Positions 21,913 to 34,924 are shown, counted from the first letter of the stretch. The stretch is 64,000 bases of DNA from Leptodactylus fallax (GCA_947044405.1 CAMRHE010000021.1:12069860-12133859); one strand, 5' to 3'. The notes: generated from the sequence alone by a model not told the origin. Numbers and translations are program-made.

Positions 21913-22502
21913 CTTGCTTAAGGTTCTTGTTGCTCAGTCTGAACACTGTCCTAGACTATGTAATTGAATTTCGGCCACACCCGTCTCTTGCACCTTGTTT
22001 CTTCTGCACCTCAAATAGTTAATCTTAGCCTTGCCTGTGTGATTGACAGTCTGTCTTCCAATCAAGTCTGGGGCAGCTCCTGGACTTGCTATAAACAGGT
22101 CATCAGCTCACTCATGGTCGCTGGCTATTGTGATTCTGTCTTGTGACTTTGTCCCTGCTAGTTCCTTTTTCTACTATTGTTGTATTTCTGACTTCTGACC
22201 TTTGGCTCCCCCTGTGACTACTCTCTTGGATTTCGTTTTGGTACTGCATTGTTCGACAATTACCGACCCCTTGGCTTGCTGACTCTGCTTCTGTGTTGTT
22301 TCGTCTTGTCCTGTTCTGTGTGTCATTTATTTAGTAAAGGGATCGGCTCCAAGTTGTCGGCTGTCACCTAGGACAGTCAGGCAAGTAGGCAGGGCCAGTG
22401 GGGGGGTTCAGCTTTAGGGCTCACTGTCTTGTCATGCCCCTCCCCCCAGGGTTCTGCAGCAGCACTGGGGAATTGCTCAACTGGCAATTCCCTTACATGG
22501 CA

Positions 22503-23013
22503 AAAGAGTTGGAAAAAATGGCAAGAATATATAGTAGCAGTAGGCAACCTTTATCGTACTGAGTGCTGAATTAAAAAAAAAAAAAAATCAAATATGAGAT
22601 ACTCAGTCTGCCCTGAAATTATTGAAAGATTTCTCGACCTCTAAACAAAAGTCATATAAAAGAATTTACGGCAGTTAATCCTGCACACTTCCTGCTTCCT
22701 ACTGGCCCAATCTTTGTGGTGCCAGGAAAATACAGCTTGCATGTCACTCTTGGCATGTGTACCAGGAGTTGTCGACCACTTTATATTGACAGATGACTGG
22801 ATCAAGTTAAAGATAACACTTTATCTAGGAGAGGTATGATAAGATTGTATTTAGAGATTTTTTTTTATTAGCTTTTGTGCCAGGAGGAAGCTGGGGGAGG
22901 GATTTTTTTTTTCTTTTTCTTCTTTCTATTGGAAAAAAATTATATAAAAGTGATAATGTTATTTTTAATAGAGAATTCATTGTATGGTTACCAAATTGTC
23001 ACATGATGTAAGC
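22503..23013. other. No gene
   Basis: AT-rich spacer with an A-run near 22575 and T-runs near 22860-22920; nothing recognisable. Confidence 0.4.
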
Positions 23014-23718
23014 CAGTGGCGTAACTAGGAATGGTTGGGCCCCAAGGCAAACATTTGACATGAGGCTCCATAGTGACCCCTGCACACAGTATTATGCCCC
23101 ATAGTGGCCTCTGCACATAGTATTATGCCCCATAGTGGCCCCTGCACACAGTATTATGACACATAGTGGACCACCCATGAACAATCGGAGACCCAGGGGA
23201 GGATAGAAACATAAAAAAAAACGTTGCTTACCTGTTCCTCGCTCTGGTCCACTTCCTGCTACTTTGGCCTTCTTCAATGTTGGACCAGGCCGGGGTCGCG
23301 ACGCAAAATGACGTCGGCTGACGTCTGGGATGTCACCAAAAAGGCCCAAAGCCTGGAGAAGCGTAGGAGAGGTAAGTACATTGTTTTTTATGTTCCCTCA
23401 CCTCCCCTGGACCTCCGATTATTATACACGGGGGTCTAAAATGATATAATGATAGAAGTGATTGTGGGGTTCAGCCCGCAGCCTCACTTACAGTTCCACG
23501 CTCCGGCTCATAGTCATCTACGCAGAATGGGAAGCGCAGGCGGCCGTGAACAGGACCCTGGGGATCGGTATGTATATAGGGCCCGTTACCTGCTGGGGTT
23601 ACTCCAGCAGGTGACGGCCTATTAAAAAAAAAAAAAAGCATCGGGGCCCTCCGGGCCCTGTAATGTCCCGGGCCCTGTGGCAGCTGCTACCGCTGCTACC
23701 CCAGTAGTTACGCCCCTG
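23014..23718. mobile_element. hAT-type MITE with internal 30-bp repeats
   Basis: Ends CAGTGGCGTAACTA and TAGTTACGCCCCTG form inverted termini of hAT style. The flanks ATGTAAGC (left) and GTGTAAGC (right) agree at 7 of 8 bases, as expected of an old 8-bp target duplication. About 23065-23175 holds four imperfect copies of a unit of about 30 bp around 'cacacagtattatg'. No transposase. Confidence 0.75.
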
Positions 23719-23736
23719 GTGTAAGCAGAGCCTTAA

Positions 23737-24533
23737 AAGGGTATCCCCATTTTAACATGTTATTCCCTATCCATAAGATAGGGGATAACTTGCAAATTGA
23801 TGGGGTTTCAACGGCTTAGAACTCCTCCATTGAGGGGAATGGAGAATTTTTGTCTCCTACCATGAATGGAGCAGTTGGTCCAATTATTTCTGGAGATAGC
23901 TGAAGTACAGCAGTCAGGTATCTCTGGTGCTCCAAATGAAATGAATGGATGTGCATGCTGGCCTGACCACTGCTCCAATTAGAATGGGGGGGCATCAGTG
24001 AGGTCTGAGCAATTGCAACACCACCGATCTGCAAGAATCTCCTTTAACTAAGTTCATACCATGTTTAGTGGGAGCATTATGCCATACATATACATACATT
24101 TTCCATTGATTCACCAAAAACACTATTCTCAGTGTATCAAATAAAAAAGATGGCATCACTGTAATAGCAGGTGGTGCAGGCCTCCAAGGGCTACTAAGTC
24201 AGAGGACACAGCTCTCCAGGAATGGTGAAAAAAGTGAACTCACAGTAAAGTTACACCATTCTTGCACTTACCATGAAGGACCCTTCCGATCACCATCACC
24301 TGGCTCAGTCTAGGACTCCTACAACTAGAAGTGCCCCTGAGAAACTCCCACCACAGGCCCACTCAAGACTGCGACAACTCGGAAGGTGACCATTGTTCCA
24401 TTCAGAATGGGGAATAAAACTACCGCATTCTCCTGACTGCTGGGGAGTCTGAGCAGTCAGACCCGCACCAATCTGCAAGTTATACCTCTAGATAGGACAT
24501 AACTTTAACAGATGGGAAATCACCTTTGAGGGA
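23737..24533. repeat. Degenerate foldback repeat
   Basis: The left end ('aaaagggtatccccatttta', 'ataggggataacttgca') and the inverted right end ('aacttgcagattggtgcggg' read on the minus strand) align as arms of about 80-100 bp at moderate similarity. A half copy of the same family is at about 25360-25565. Confidence 0.5.
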
Positions 24534-26008
24534 TTAGCAGAGATTTTAAAAATCATTCTATATGCTATGGTCAGCATATTAAATTAGAAATTACAATATT
24601 TTAGAGTCATTCTGGTATGGGAAAACAAGGAACCTTCCCTTACAAAGCCTACAAACTGAATGTAATTTTCAGAAAGTATTTTAGATTTCCCATTATATTT
24701 TTGCTTATAATAGCTTAGAAAAGACCAAAATTATTTAGCTTAATAATGAGCGGCTAAAGGCACTTCTACTAAAACTAACAATACCTTTAATCTATCTCTA
24801 GTTTGTGTTTTCATTCTTTATTTTTACACATTCTAGTACCACTTTAACTCTATGTGTTCTGACAGGAGTCGTTCTTATTATGGTATCCCTAAAATAGACA
24901 GTAAGGATGTTATTACACTGCCCAATTTTTCAGGCATGACAATGCTGGTCAACAATAAAGGCATTGATCGATGCTCACTTGCAACTGCCTATTACACTGG
25001 CTGATGCAAAGTATAAAGGGGGAAGACCAGTTGCTTTCACGATTGTTCCTCCCCCATTGCCTTGTATTGATTATATGATGGCTCCTGGCTAAGGCTCTAA
25101 CATGAACTTCCAAACACCATTTCCCTCATCAGAGGCTGTAATTGACTCTATCTCAACTGCTATGTTCAGATGTTTACAGAAGACTTACAGTCTTACTCCA
25201 GCCAACTGTTGGTTGGGCTGGACCAAGATCTCCTGGATCAAGGGGAAAATACACCAGGAAGCTGCAGAATTATATACAGTGGGTTCACAGTGGCATAGAC
25301 ACAATACATAAAGCAGTGCAATATATGCAAACATAGTTTAGCAGTGTCTACTGCGATGCTGCCCATGCCCATCACTCCATTCATTTTAATGGGAGTGCCA
25401 GAGATAGCCCAGTGCCGTTCCAGCACTCCCACTGAAATGAATGGAGCAGTGAATACATTGTCTGACTACTGGATGACAACCACTCCATTCAGAATGGGGC
25501 AAAAAATCCCTTGCTCTCCTGATCAGTGAATAGGGTACAACATGCCCAGATGGGGAGACCCGTTTAACCCCATATGAACTATTTGGTGTTTATACGACAC
25601 AGTGAGTTTCTGTATGAGTATATTTCCAACACAATAACCTTTTTATTTTCCCATTCAGACATTTGAGGTACATATACTGTAACTTATTGATTAACTCAAC
25701 AGTAGTTGTACAATAGTACATGATAACTCACTTTTACAAAACAAATCAGATCAGCAACATTTGTAATCTAATCACTGTCCTTCCTACCTACCCTATCCTC
25801 TATCAGGTGTCAGTTGTGACTAACCCAACTTTACATAGTCTTCTGAATATTAGGCTTTATGCCTCTGGCACTGTTATCTTAATAAATAATCCCCATCATT
25901 TGTGAAAGTTTTTATGTGTTCCCATTATGCCCTTTCTGCTTCCAGCTTCTCTATTAATATAAGTTGCCTTTGCCGTGGTGATACAGTATATATATATATA
26001 TATATACA
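24534..26008. other. No gene; one half-copy of the foldback repeat
   Basis: About 25360-25565 resembles the right half of the 23.7-24.5 kb repeat (blocks 'ccattcagaatggggc' and 'cagatgggga'). Elsewhere nothing is supported. A short TA run is at 25986-26006. Confidence 0.4.
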
Positions 26009-27613
26009 CAGTGCCTTGCAAAAGTATTCGGCCCCCTTGAACTTTTCAACCTTTTGCCACATTTCAGGCTTCAAACATAAAGATATAAAATTTAAATTTT
26101 TTTGTGAAGAATCAACAACAAGTGGGACACAATCGTGAACTGGAACAAAATTTATTGGATATTTTAAACTTTTGTAAAAAATAGAAAACTGAAAAGTGGG
26201 GCGTGCAATATTATTCGGCCCCTTTACTTTCAGTGCAGCAAACTCACTCCAGAAGTTCAGTGAGGATCTCTGAATGATCCAATGTTGTCCTAAATGACTG
26301 ATGATGATAAATATAATCCACCTGTGTGTAATCAAGTCTCCATATAAATGCACCTGCTCTGTGATAGTCCCAGGGTTCTGTTTAAAGCGCAGAGAGCATC
26401 ATTGAAGACCAAGGAACACACCAGACAGGTCCGTGATACTGTTGTGGAGAAGTTTAAAGCCAGATTTGGATACAAAAAGATTTCCCAAACTTTAAACATC
26501 CCAAGGAGCACTGTGCAAGCAATCATATTGAAATGGAAGGAGTATCAGACCACTGCAAATCTACCAAGACCCAGCCATCCCTCTAAACTTTCATCTCAAA
26601 CAAGGAGAAGACTGATCAGAGATGCAGCCAAGAGGCCCATGATCTCTCTGGATGAACTGCAGAGATCTACAGCTGAGGTGGGAGAGTCTGTCCATAGGAC
26701 AACAATCAGTCGTACACTTCACAAATCTGGCCTTTATGGAAGAGTGGCAAGAAGAAAGCCATTTCTCAAAGATATCCACAAGCCACCTGGGAGACACACC
26801 AAACATGTGGAAAAAGGTGCTCTGGTCAGATGAAACCAAAATCAAACTTTTTGGCCACAATGCAAAACGATATGTTTGGCGTAAAAGCAACACAGCTCAT
26901 CACCCTGAACACACCATCACCACTGTCAAACATGGTGGTGGCAGCATCATGGTTTGGGCCTGCTTTTCTTCAGCAGGGACAGGGAAGATGGTTAAAATTG
27001 ATGGGGAGATGGATGGAGCCAAATACAGGACCATTCTGGAAGAAAACCTGTTGGAGTCTGCAAAAGACCTGAGACTGGGATAGAGATTTATCTTCCAACA
27101 AGACAATGATCCCAAACATAAAGCAAAATATACAATGGAATGGTTCACAAATAAACGTATGCAGGTGTTAGAATGGCCAAGTCAAAGTCCAGACCTGAAT
27201 CCAATTGAGAATCTGTGGAAAGAGCTGAAAACTGCTGTTCACAAACGCTCTCCATCCAACCTCACTGAGCTCCAGCTGTTTTCCAAGGAAGAATTGGCAA
27301 GAATTTCAGTCTCTCGATGTGCAAAACTGATAGAGACATACCCCAAGCGACTTGCAGCTGTAATCACAGCAAAAGGTGGTGCTCAAAGTATTAACTTAAG
27401 GGAGCCGAATAATTTGGCACGCCCCACTTTTCAGTTTTTATTTTTTACAAAAGTTTAAAATATCCAATAAATTTCGTTCCACTTCACGATTGTGTCCCAC
27501 TTGTTGTTGATTCTTCACCAAAAAATTAAAATTTTATATCCTTATGTTTGAAGCCTGAAATGTGGCAAAAGGTTGAAAAGTTCAAGGGGGCCAAATACTT
27601 TCGCAAGACACTG
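26009..27613 (+). mobile_element. Tc1/mariner element, second family
   Basis: Termini CAGTGCCTTGCAAAAG and its inverse; the right end is followed by TA, the left by an imperfect boundary next to a TA microsatellite. Inverted repeats of about 200 bp. The family differs from the 2.8-kb Tc1. Confidence 0.88.
26348..27405 (+). pseudogene. Tc1 transposase, frameshift and stop
   Basis: Three consecutive pieces of one transposase: N-terminal HTH domains (ERVRDTV-like region, YKKISQTLNIPRSTVQAI), core with WSDETKIKLFG (first Asp), an in-frame TAG near 27079-27081 after DLRLG, then [10 protein letters not shown] (second Asp) and [10 protein letters not shown] (Glu). The first break is a frameshift near 26780-26815, close to the KPP-GRH stretch. 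Inactive. Confidence 0.85.
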
Positions 27614-27840
27614 TATATTTGTCACAGCAAATTTCTAGTTTTGGAAATTGCAGCATGTCAATTATACCTACAGAAACTCTGGCGGTTTCCCCATAGGTAT
27701 AATTGAAGCAGAAAGCCGCAGAGGAAACCTCTGCGGACTTTCTGTGAAAAGCGCTGCAGGTAAAACCGCAATGCATTGCCAATGTGCTTTTTTCCCGCAG
27801 TACTTTGTTGCTACAGCCCGCTACATAGGGCCTTAAGCCT
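27614..27840. repeat. MITE-like foldback remnant
   Basis: Contains an inverted pair around 'aattatacctacagaaa' / 'ataggtataatt' and a GCCTTAAGCC end like that of the 40.66-kb MITE. Degenerate. Confidence 0.4.
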
Positions 27841-30235
27841 ACATAAATACTGCCTCCCAATGCCCCCTTATATTAATAATGCTCCTACTGATATATTAAG
27901 ATATATTAATATATTATAATATATTAAATGCTTCCCCTAATGACCCCTTATCCCTTACATTGTTATTGTCCCTAATATTAATAAAGCCCCCACCACTCCC
28001 CCCCCAAAAAAAAGAAATAAAAATAACCATAATACTCACCTGCCTTTGATCCTTGATGCAGCCTACAAGGTGTTCTGCAATATCCGCTGGGTGAAGAAGT
28101 GAGCATGCAGGACAAGGGCAGGTAAATTCCTAATCCTAACACATGTGATACTAAACATTCACCTGCATTGTATAACATGAATTTTCTTAATTTGTTTACT
28201 GAGTCCAGTTTAATTCTACCCCCACACTAGTTCAAGCATGTACATGTCTTTACTCTTATTTTACTTATTTTTCATCTATATTTTGGTATATGCCCTGAAG
28301 CTGTCTAAGTGCAGAATCTAGTATGTATACAGTTCCTATTAAATTCTACTCCACTGTATGGGTTCCTGTTACTCCCCTATTAGTAGTTATTAGATATCCT
28401 CTTCACAGACATTTTACCAAAGTCAACAACATATATAAATATGTTATTTTACTGTATTTTATATTAATGTGACAACATACCAAAATTATTAACATGATGA
28501 AATGGTAGATCTAATTCCAGAAATATTTTCAATATATTTCTAAACCTACATTTATGTGATATGTTCACTATGTCACAGAAAAGTATTGTTAGTTGCCGAT
28601 TGCTTAAACAACATATATACATTATATATGAGGTGTTTTAAAAAGGAGCAAAACAGCAACTAGATGATTTTGGATTACTCATGAAAAATTTAGTAGAATT
28701 GTATTAAATAAAATGAAAGGCAAATTATTAGGCCTGGTAAGTAGACCCATTTGTAACATATTACCGCAATGTGGTTTGACAATCTGGGTATGTGGCAGTC
28801 CTGGGGAGCCATAGCTAGGAAATCCCACAGATGCCTTATAAAGTTTAAATGCTGAATTTGTGGTATGAAAGGGTTTGCCAGAAATGTCTCTTCCAGATTG
28901 CGACACTTCTTTGGCCTGCAAAGTTGCCAGATTTATAGCCATTTATATGACCAGCAATTCACCTAATATTACACTCAAAAGCCTGTCTTTCCTTTCCCAA
29001 GATACACCAATTTAAGGTAGGACTCTAGTTTGCCTGAATTTTGTGACAATCCAGCTAAACATAATCCAGATTAGCTCCTGTTCCCTCAAATTTATTACAT
29101 TTAATCATAATCTATTAGATGCATTATATAATCGAAAACCATTGTACAACCCTATGTGACAACTGAAGTGAGATACCTCGCTGAATCACAAATAGTTAAT
29201 TCCATCCACTTTGTTTACAAAACCAAGTCCACCATTACTGCTTTGTATATTTGTGACATGACTTTATAGTTGCATACTGACCATATAGACAGACCACACA
29301 GCTGCTATGGGCTCATGGGGGGACAAGACCTGGCATTGATCTTCTACTTCCTTACACTAATTCACTGCATTTTCCGGCAGCCACACAGTGTAAGGATATT
29401 TTTTACAGCTTCCATTAAGTCAATGGCAGCTGTATTAAAGGAATCTTTTCATGAAAGACATTTATGGCTTATCCACAGGATATGCCATAAAGGTATGATA
29501 TATGGGGGTCTCAGCCCTGAGATCTGCACCTATGTCTAAAATTAACCCCCAGACTCTGTCCCATGACCCTATCTCACCGCAACCTCACTGTCGGGTGTCC
29601 ATGACGGTCAGGCTTTATGGAAAAAGCATTGCTCTCTGAGAATGGGAGAAGTGATTGAGAGTTACAGAAACAGTGTAGAGTAGTGAGCCGCATTGTTTCT
29701 GTAACCCCAATCACTTCTATGATAGGGAATAATGAGTTATGTTGTTTTCGTAAAGCCCAATCAGAGGATAGTCTGTCAGCAGGGTCACGTTGAAGTAGGG
29801 ATGGGGGAAAGAACCTGGAGATTCATTTTAGAGATAGGTGCAGGTTCCACAGGTTATGCCACAAATGTCATTGTCATGTTCCTCCCTAGTGGTGGCTGCA
29901 GACAGCACGTTTTATCACTCACAGTTGTGTAGAGGATATTTATCAATGTGTCTATATCAGTTATCTGCTATAAATACATTGAAAATAAGGAGGTTTACGT
30001 ACAAACATGTCAAAAGTAGAAATTTTTGACACACGGCTATAAAATTTCTGCTTTTCTACAGTTTGCCCCACGTTTGCCACTTTTCTTAAAATTGGGTGGG
30101 GGGCAGACTTCACACAACTAAAAATATGCGGGTACAAATAATGGTTTAATGACTAAATCTGATGTTATATTTGTGGTGCACCTGAGATGCACCAAAATTA
30201 TTAAGAGGTGTAAATCTCTTACTATATGCCAGTCC
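27841..30235. other. No gene in 2.4 kb
   Basis: AT-rich sequence with repeat scraps only: a T/C-rich 'aatactcacctg' block near 28033, and at about 29455-29540 a 'ccacaggatatgccataaa' repeat recognisable from other anuran loci. No supported frame. Confidence 0.4.
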
Positions 30236-30342
30236 TAATAAATTGGCCCCATGGTGTTCAGAATGAGCACTATTTTAAAAAAAAGCACCTGGCTGATGTG
30301 GAGTGTGGCCCTTACTACATTTCACTATGGGGCCTTGTGATA

Positions 30343-31901
30343 CAATGGGGAAAAATAGTATTTAGTCAGCCACCAATTGTGCAAGTTCGCCCACTTAAAA
30401 AGATAAGAGAGGCCTGTAATTGACATCATAGGTAGACCTCAACTATGAGAGACAAAATGAGAAAACATATCTAGAAAATCACAGCTGATTTTTAAGAATT
30501 TATTTGCAAATTATGGTGGAAAATAAGTATATGGTCACCCACAACAAGCAAGATTCTGGCTCTCACAGACCTGTAACTTCTTCTTTAAGAGACTCCTCTG
30601 TCCTCCACTCATTACCGTAGAATGGCACCTGTTTGACATTGTTATCAGTATAAAAGACACCTGTCCACAACCTCAAACAGTCACACTCCAAACCCACTAT
30701 GGTGAAGACCAAAGAGCTGTGGAAGGACACCAGAAACAAAATTGTAGACCGCACCAGGCTGGGAAGACGCATCGTAAAGGCAAGCAGCTTGGGTGAAGAA
30801 ATCAACTGTGGAAGCAAAATAGAAAATGGAAGACAACAAGACCACTGATAATCTCCCCGATCAGGGTCTTCACGCAAGACTCACCCCGTGGGGTCAAAAT
30901 GATCACAAGACCGGGAGCAAAAATCCCAGAACCACAAGGGGGGACCTAGTGAATGACCTGCAGAAAGCTGGGACTAACGTAACAAAGGCTACGTCAGTAA
31001 CACACACGCCGCCAGGGACTCAGATCCTGCAGTGCCAGACGTGCCCCCGCAAGCCAGTACATATCCGGGCCCGTCTGAAGTTTGCTAGAGAGCATTTGGA
31101 TGTTCCAGAAGAGTATTGGGAGAATGTCATATGGTCAGATGAAACCAAAGTAGAACTGTTTGGTAGAAACACAACCGTCGTGAGTGAATGCTGAGTTGCA
31201 TCCAAAGAACACCATACACTGTGATGCATGGGAGGGCAACACAGCTTTGGGGCTGTTTCTCTGCAAAGGGACCAGTACGACTGATCCGTGTACATGAAAG
31301 AATGAATGGGGCCATGTATCGTGAGATTTTGAGTGCAAACCTCCTTCCATTAGCAAGGGCATTGAAGATGAAATGTGGCTGGGTCTTTCAGCATGACAAT
31401 GATCCCAAGCACACTGCCAGGGCAACGAAGGAGTGGCTCTAAGAAGCATTTCAAGGTCCTGGAGTGGCCTAACCAGTCTCCACATCTCAACCCCATAGAA
31501 AACCTTTGGAGGGAGTTGAAAGTCCGTGTGCCCAGCAACAGCCCCAAAACATCACTGCTCTAGAGGAGATCTGCATGGAGGAATGGGCCAACATACCAGC
31601 AACAGTGTGTGCCAACCTTGTGAAGACTTACAGAAAACGTTTGACCTCTGTCATTGCCAATGAAGGATATATAACAAAGTATTGAGATGAACTTTTGTTA
31701 TTGACCAAATACTTATTTTTCACCATAATTTGCAAATACATTCTTTAAAAATCAGACAATGTGATTTTTCTGGATTTGTTTTCTCATTTTGTCTCTTATA
31801 GTTGAGGTCTACCTATGATGTCAATTACAGGCCTCTCTCATCTTTTTAAGTGGGAGAACTTGCACAATTGGTGGCTGACTAAATACTATTTTTCCCCACT
31901 G
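30343..31901 (+). mobile_element. Tc1/mariner element, third family, copy 1
   Basis: Termini CAATGGGGAAAAATAG and its partner CCCCACTG, TA on both sides. Same family as 34925-36520 and 56991-58560 (shared 'gtcagccaccaattgtgca'). Confidence 0.88.
30700..31684 (+). pseudogene. Tc1 transposase, heavily degraded
   Basis: The start [10 protein letters not shown] is at 30700; later pieces [20 protein letters not shown] and [10 protein letters not shown] occur in different frames with several small deletions. The core residues can be found but the frame is broken at least four times. Ends TGA near 31683 after YITKY-like codons. Confidence 0.82.
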
Positions 31902-32040
31902 TATCACAAGGCCCCATAGTGAAATGTTATAAGGGCCACACTCCACATCAGCCAGGTGCTTTATTAAAATAGTGCTCATTCTGAACACCATGGGGCCAAT
32001 TTATTTGGTGGCTCACTAAATACTTTTTTTCCCCGCTGTA

Positions 32041-32879
32041 GATGTGTTTACTTTATACCCAGAGTGACGATTGTATATGCCAACAGTAGTATGTAAATTA
32101 GGTGTGGAAGTCGAGGGATTGGTTAGAGAGAGAAATATGATGTCTGCAAACCATGTGACCTTGGGGATGCATATGGGGATGCATGAGGTGTCAGGGGTAG
32201 ATCTAATCTGCACTGCTACTTGCTACTAAAGTAGAAGAAGAGTTAAGAGGAGACAGTCTTGACCAGTACCATTTCATATAGGGAAAGGTATGGATTAGTC
32301 ATTGGGAAGGTGCACAGTTGCCATCAGGGACGAATAAAGGTCATTTATAGAATGGACCCAAAAAGCCAAAATTATATAGGGTAAGAAAAATGAATGGCTT
32401 GGACAGATGATTGAATACTTTTTTTCCGCATCCAAACTTAAAAGAAGCCAATTTTATCAGATCTATAATCCAATTTGTGTTATTTCATTTATCCAAATTA
32501 TCACTGAGTAAAGATCATATATCAATTACCACAAAAATAACCATATGTCACAACTATGTAAATGATCCACAAAGATTAACTAAAGGACTAAATAGGTTAA
32601 GGCCACAGGCTGATGAAAAGCAGGCTTTTTTACCCTGTGTTTCCACAAAGTGGAGCCTTAGCCACAGAGAGTAAACAGTCCATAAATATATTAGGTCTAC
32701 AAATAAACTGACTCCATCTCACACAATGTATAAATGTTAAAATGCATATACTTTATTAATTTAATAGGTAAAAAAGATATAAAACCTGCAGTGATGTGAG
32801 CAACACATGAGAGGACAACTAGGTGGCCAGCAAGGGAACCCTGCAAAATAAATAAACCCTGAGGGTTGGTTTCAATCTG
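32041..32879. other. No gene
   Basis: No supported frame, repeat or motif. Confidence 0.4.
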
Positions 32880-33160
32880 TTAAACTTGAAGGACACAAAA
32901 ACGTGCTATCAAAATGGCTACACTGGAAGTTTTATTCTTTGTATTGTACATATGGGGAATGACATACATTGGGGAAACAGAGTTTGGCAAGATTGAAGGA
33001 TCTTGTGTGATCAAAGTGGGTCTTCTGCAAAAATGCAACATCCACATAAAATCTATGCAGCTCTTGCAAAACCACATGGAACTTAACATCAGATTTGTAT
33101 TTAGGGTGAAGATTCTAGCCATAAGAGATGGAATGGATATACTGTAAGTGGTTATGAAAC
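32880..33160 (+). pseudogene. Possible degenerate PLE GIY-YIG fragment
   Basis: The frame from about 32914 reads a hydrophobic FFVLYIWG, then MTYIGETEFGKI, then LNIRFVFRV and IRDGMDIL. The order (Y..I, YIGETE, later RF and R.GD-like) resembles the second PLE type seen at 61.9-62.4 kb. Similarity is weak. Confidence 0.35.
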
Positions 33161-33916
33161 CTTCAGAAGGCAAGGTAGAGGATGTGGCGCAGCTCCTGGT
33201 AAAGTGGAGAGGAGTAGTATCAGGGTTCTCATTCGTATGTTATAGTAAGTGCTTCAGACAGGCTGACAAACAGGGTAAACAACAGGAAACAAAGAGAACA
33301 TAACAACAGCAACAAAGATTTGTAATATGTTTTTCTCACAACTCAACTGGAGGACAGTATTTGACATACAAAATAATGGGTCATTGACCTGCAATAAACA
33401 GTCAACAAAGAATAAGCAGATAGTATAAGAAAAATTGTGTACAGAAAGCCATTTAAAGAGCATCTTCCAAAGAAGGACGAGGAGAAACGAATCAATAGAC
33501 ATAGGAGAGGTGATAGGGTCCACGACAACTCAAATTATGTTTGGGTAAAATAATTGGTTATCAGCCATGACTCTTAGCCACTCATTAGAAATCAGAAAGT
33601 TGCTCCCTGAGAACCAAATAAATAACAGACAGGATAACGCATAAAACAGGAAACTTAAGAAAAGCAGCCATGGGAACAGTACATCATAGCTATAATACTT
33701 AGAACATCAGTGTTTAGAGTGATTGAGGAAAAAACAGAAGTTCGAGGTCATCAGGTCAAAGCTGCAGCCCCTCTCCATGGGGAAAGGGACATGCCCATTT
33801 GCTTAGCTGTAATCCAAAGAGGTAGGAGTGGGGACAGTGGTGGAGAAATCTCCCAATCGGTAGCTTCAGGGCCTCCAGGTGAAAGGTGGAAAGAAAATCT
33901 GACAGATTTTGTAGTA
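33161..33916. other. No gene
   Basis: Nothing recognisable beyond simple A-rich sequence. Confidence 0.4.
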
Positions 33917-34611
33917 CAGTGGTTCTCAACCTGCAGTACTCGTAACCATGGGGGTACACCCTGCAAACCCCGGGGATACATGCTACAGTTAGAGTTATGT
34001 GTGAATAGGTTCCTATGAGACATTATACTGCTTGAGGTCACTATGTGACATTATACTGTGTGGAGGGTTGCCATGGAACATAATACTGCATGGAGGAACA
34101 CTATGGGACATTTTACTGTGTGGGGGCCACTATGGAACATTATTCTGTTGCAGGGATCTTTGGCACAAATGGAGGGGCCGCTTTCTGAACAGCATGAGGC
34201 CCATGGTACCCTTCATCCATCCAAGTGTTAAGTAATTAATGTTTACCATTCGCTCCTTAAAAATCACAGAGCATGGGGGCCATTAAATTATATGTAGGGG
34301 CCATTTATTATATGTGAGGGGCACTGTGGGGGTCATTATTTTGCATGTGGAGGCCATTTTTTGACATGTTGGGACACTGTGGCGGCCATAATACTACATG
34401 TAAGTGCACTGTCAGGGGCAATCTACTGAGTGTGGAGACACTGGGGTGAACATTATATGATATGTAGGCGCACTCTGGGGGCCATTACATAATTGTTAAA
34501 AAGCCTCCAAACAAAGCCCCTTATTTTATTAACATTTCTAAGTGATTATTACTTTGAGGTACTCAACTGGGATGTTTTCTCACTTTCGCTTGAAAAGGTT
34601 GAAAACCACTG
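33917..34611. mobile_element. hAT-type MITE, second family
   Basis: Termini CAGTGGTTCTCAACCT and AGGTTGAAAACCACTG are inverted and of hAT type. The interior carries degenerate repeats of about 30 bp ('acattatactgtgtggggg' and variants) at about 34015-34165 and 34260-34490. The 8-bp flanks agree poorly (4 of 8), so the insertion is old. Confidence 0.7.
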
Positions 34612-34924
34612 CTTTAACACACAGAGGATAGCTGATGAATCATCTTCCTGCCCCGACGATACATGTGCTTGCATAGGGTGCCCAGTGTACTCTGTCCATT
34701 TATATAGGTACAGCCGTGTGTGGCCTAAGATGGTGTTAAAAAATTTTTTTCAGTTTTCCAGCCACTGCAGAGTAGTTACTTTCTGGCTGGCTGATCTACA
34801 CATTAGGCGTATGGTAGCAATTTCCATGTTGCATGCTTCATTAAAGGGGTTGGCTTTCAGACCAAATATTAAGAGACAAATGCTATTGTTTATATAATGA
34901 AAAGTTATATAACTTTCCAAAATA

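Larger units (their letters stand above)
19988..22502 (+). mobile_element. Solo Gypsy LTR split by an L2 LINE
   Basis: The LTR starts TGTAACGTCTCTGCC at 19993 and ends CCCTTACA at 22497. It is related to the LTR of the Gypsy element at 62426-63078 in reverse orientation. Flanks TGGCA (19988-19992) and TGGCA (22498-22502) are a perfect 5-bp target duplication, so it is a solo LTR left by LTR-LTR recombination. After removal of 20073-21912 the LTR is about 665 bp. No internal Gypsy sequence remains. Confidence 0.85.
30236..32038. mobile_element. Palindromic Tc1-type MITE with a Tc1 at its centre
   Basis: About 105 bp on the left (30236-30340, 'aataaattggcccc' to 'ccttgtga') is mirrored on the right (31904-32004, 'tcacaagg' to 'ggggccaatttatt'). 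The right arm then ends in a Tc1-like terminus (32005-32038, ...TTTTTTTCCCCGCTG) followed by TA. The centre reads CTTGTGA-TA-TCACAAG, and the full Tc1 is inserted at that TA. The left outer terminus is missing. Confidence 0.65.

Noticed and set aside
23065..23175. Regular short repeats as a CRISPR array
   Set aside because: Repeats are imperfect, without spacers, and lie within a vertebrate MITE.
25925..26353. 142-codon minus-strand frame overlapping the Tc1 left end
   Set aside because: Lies across the Tc1 terminus and a TA tract; antisense shadow.
29270..29539. 89-codon plus-strand frame as a host exon
   Set aside because: No recognisable domain, no splice context, and its end overlaps a dispersed repeat.
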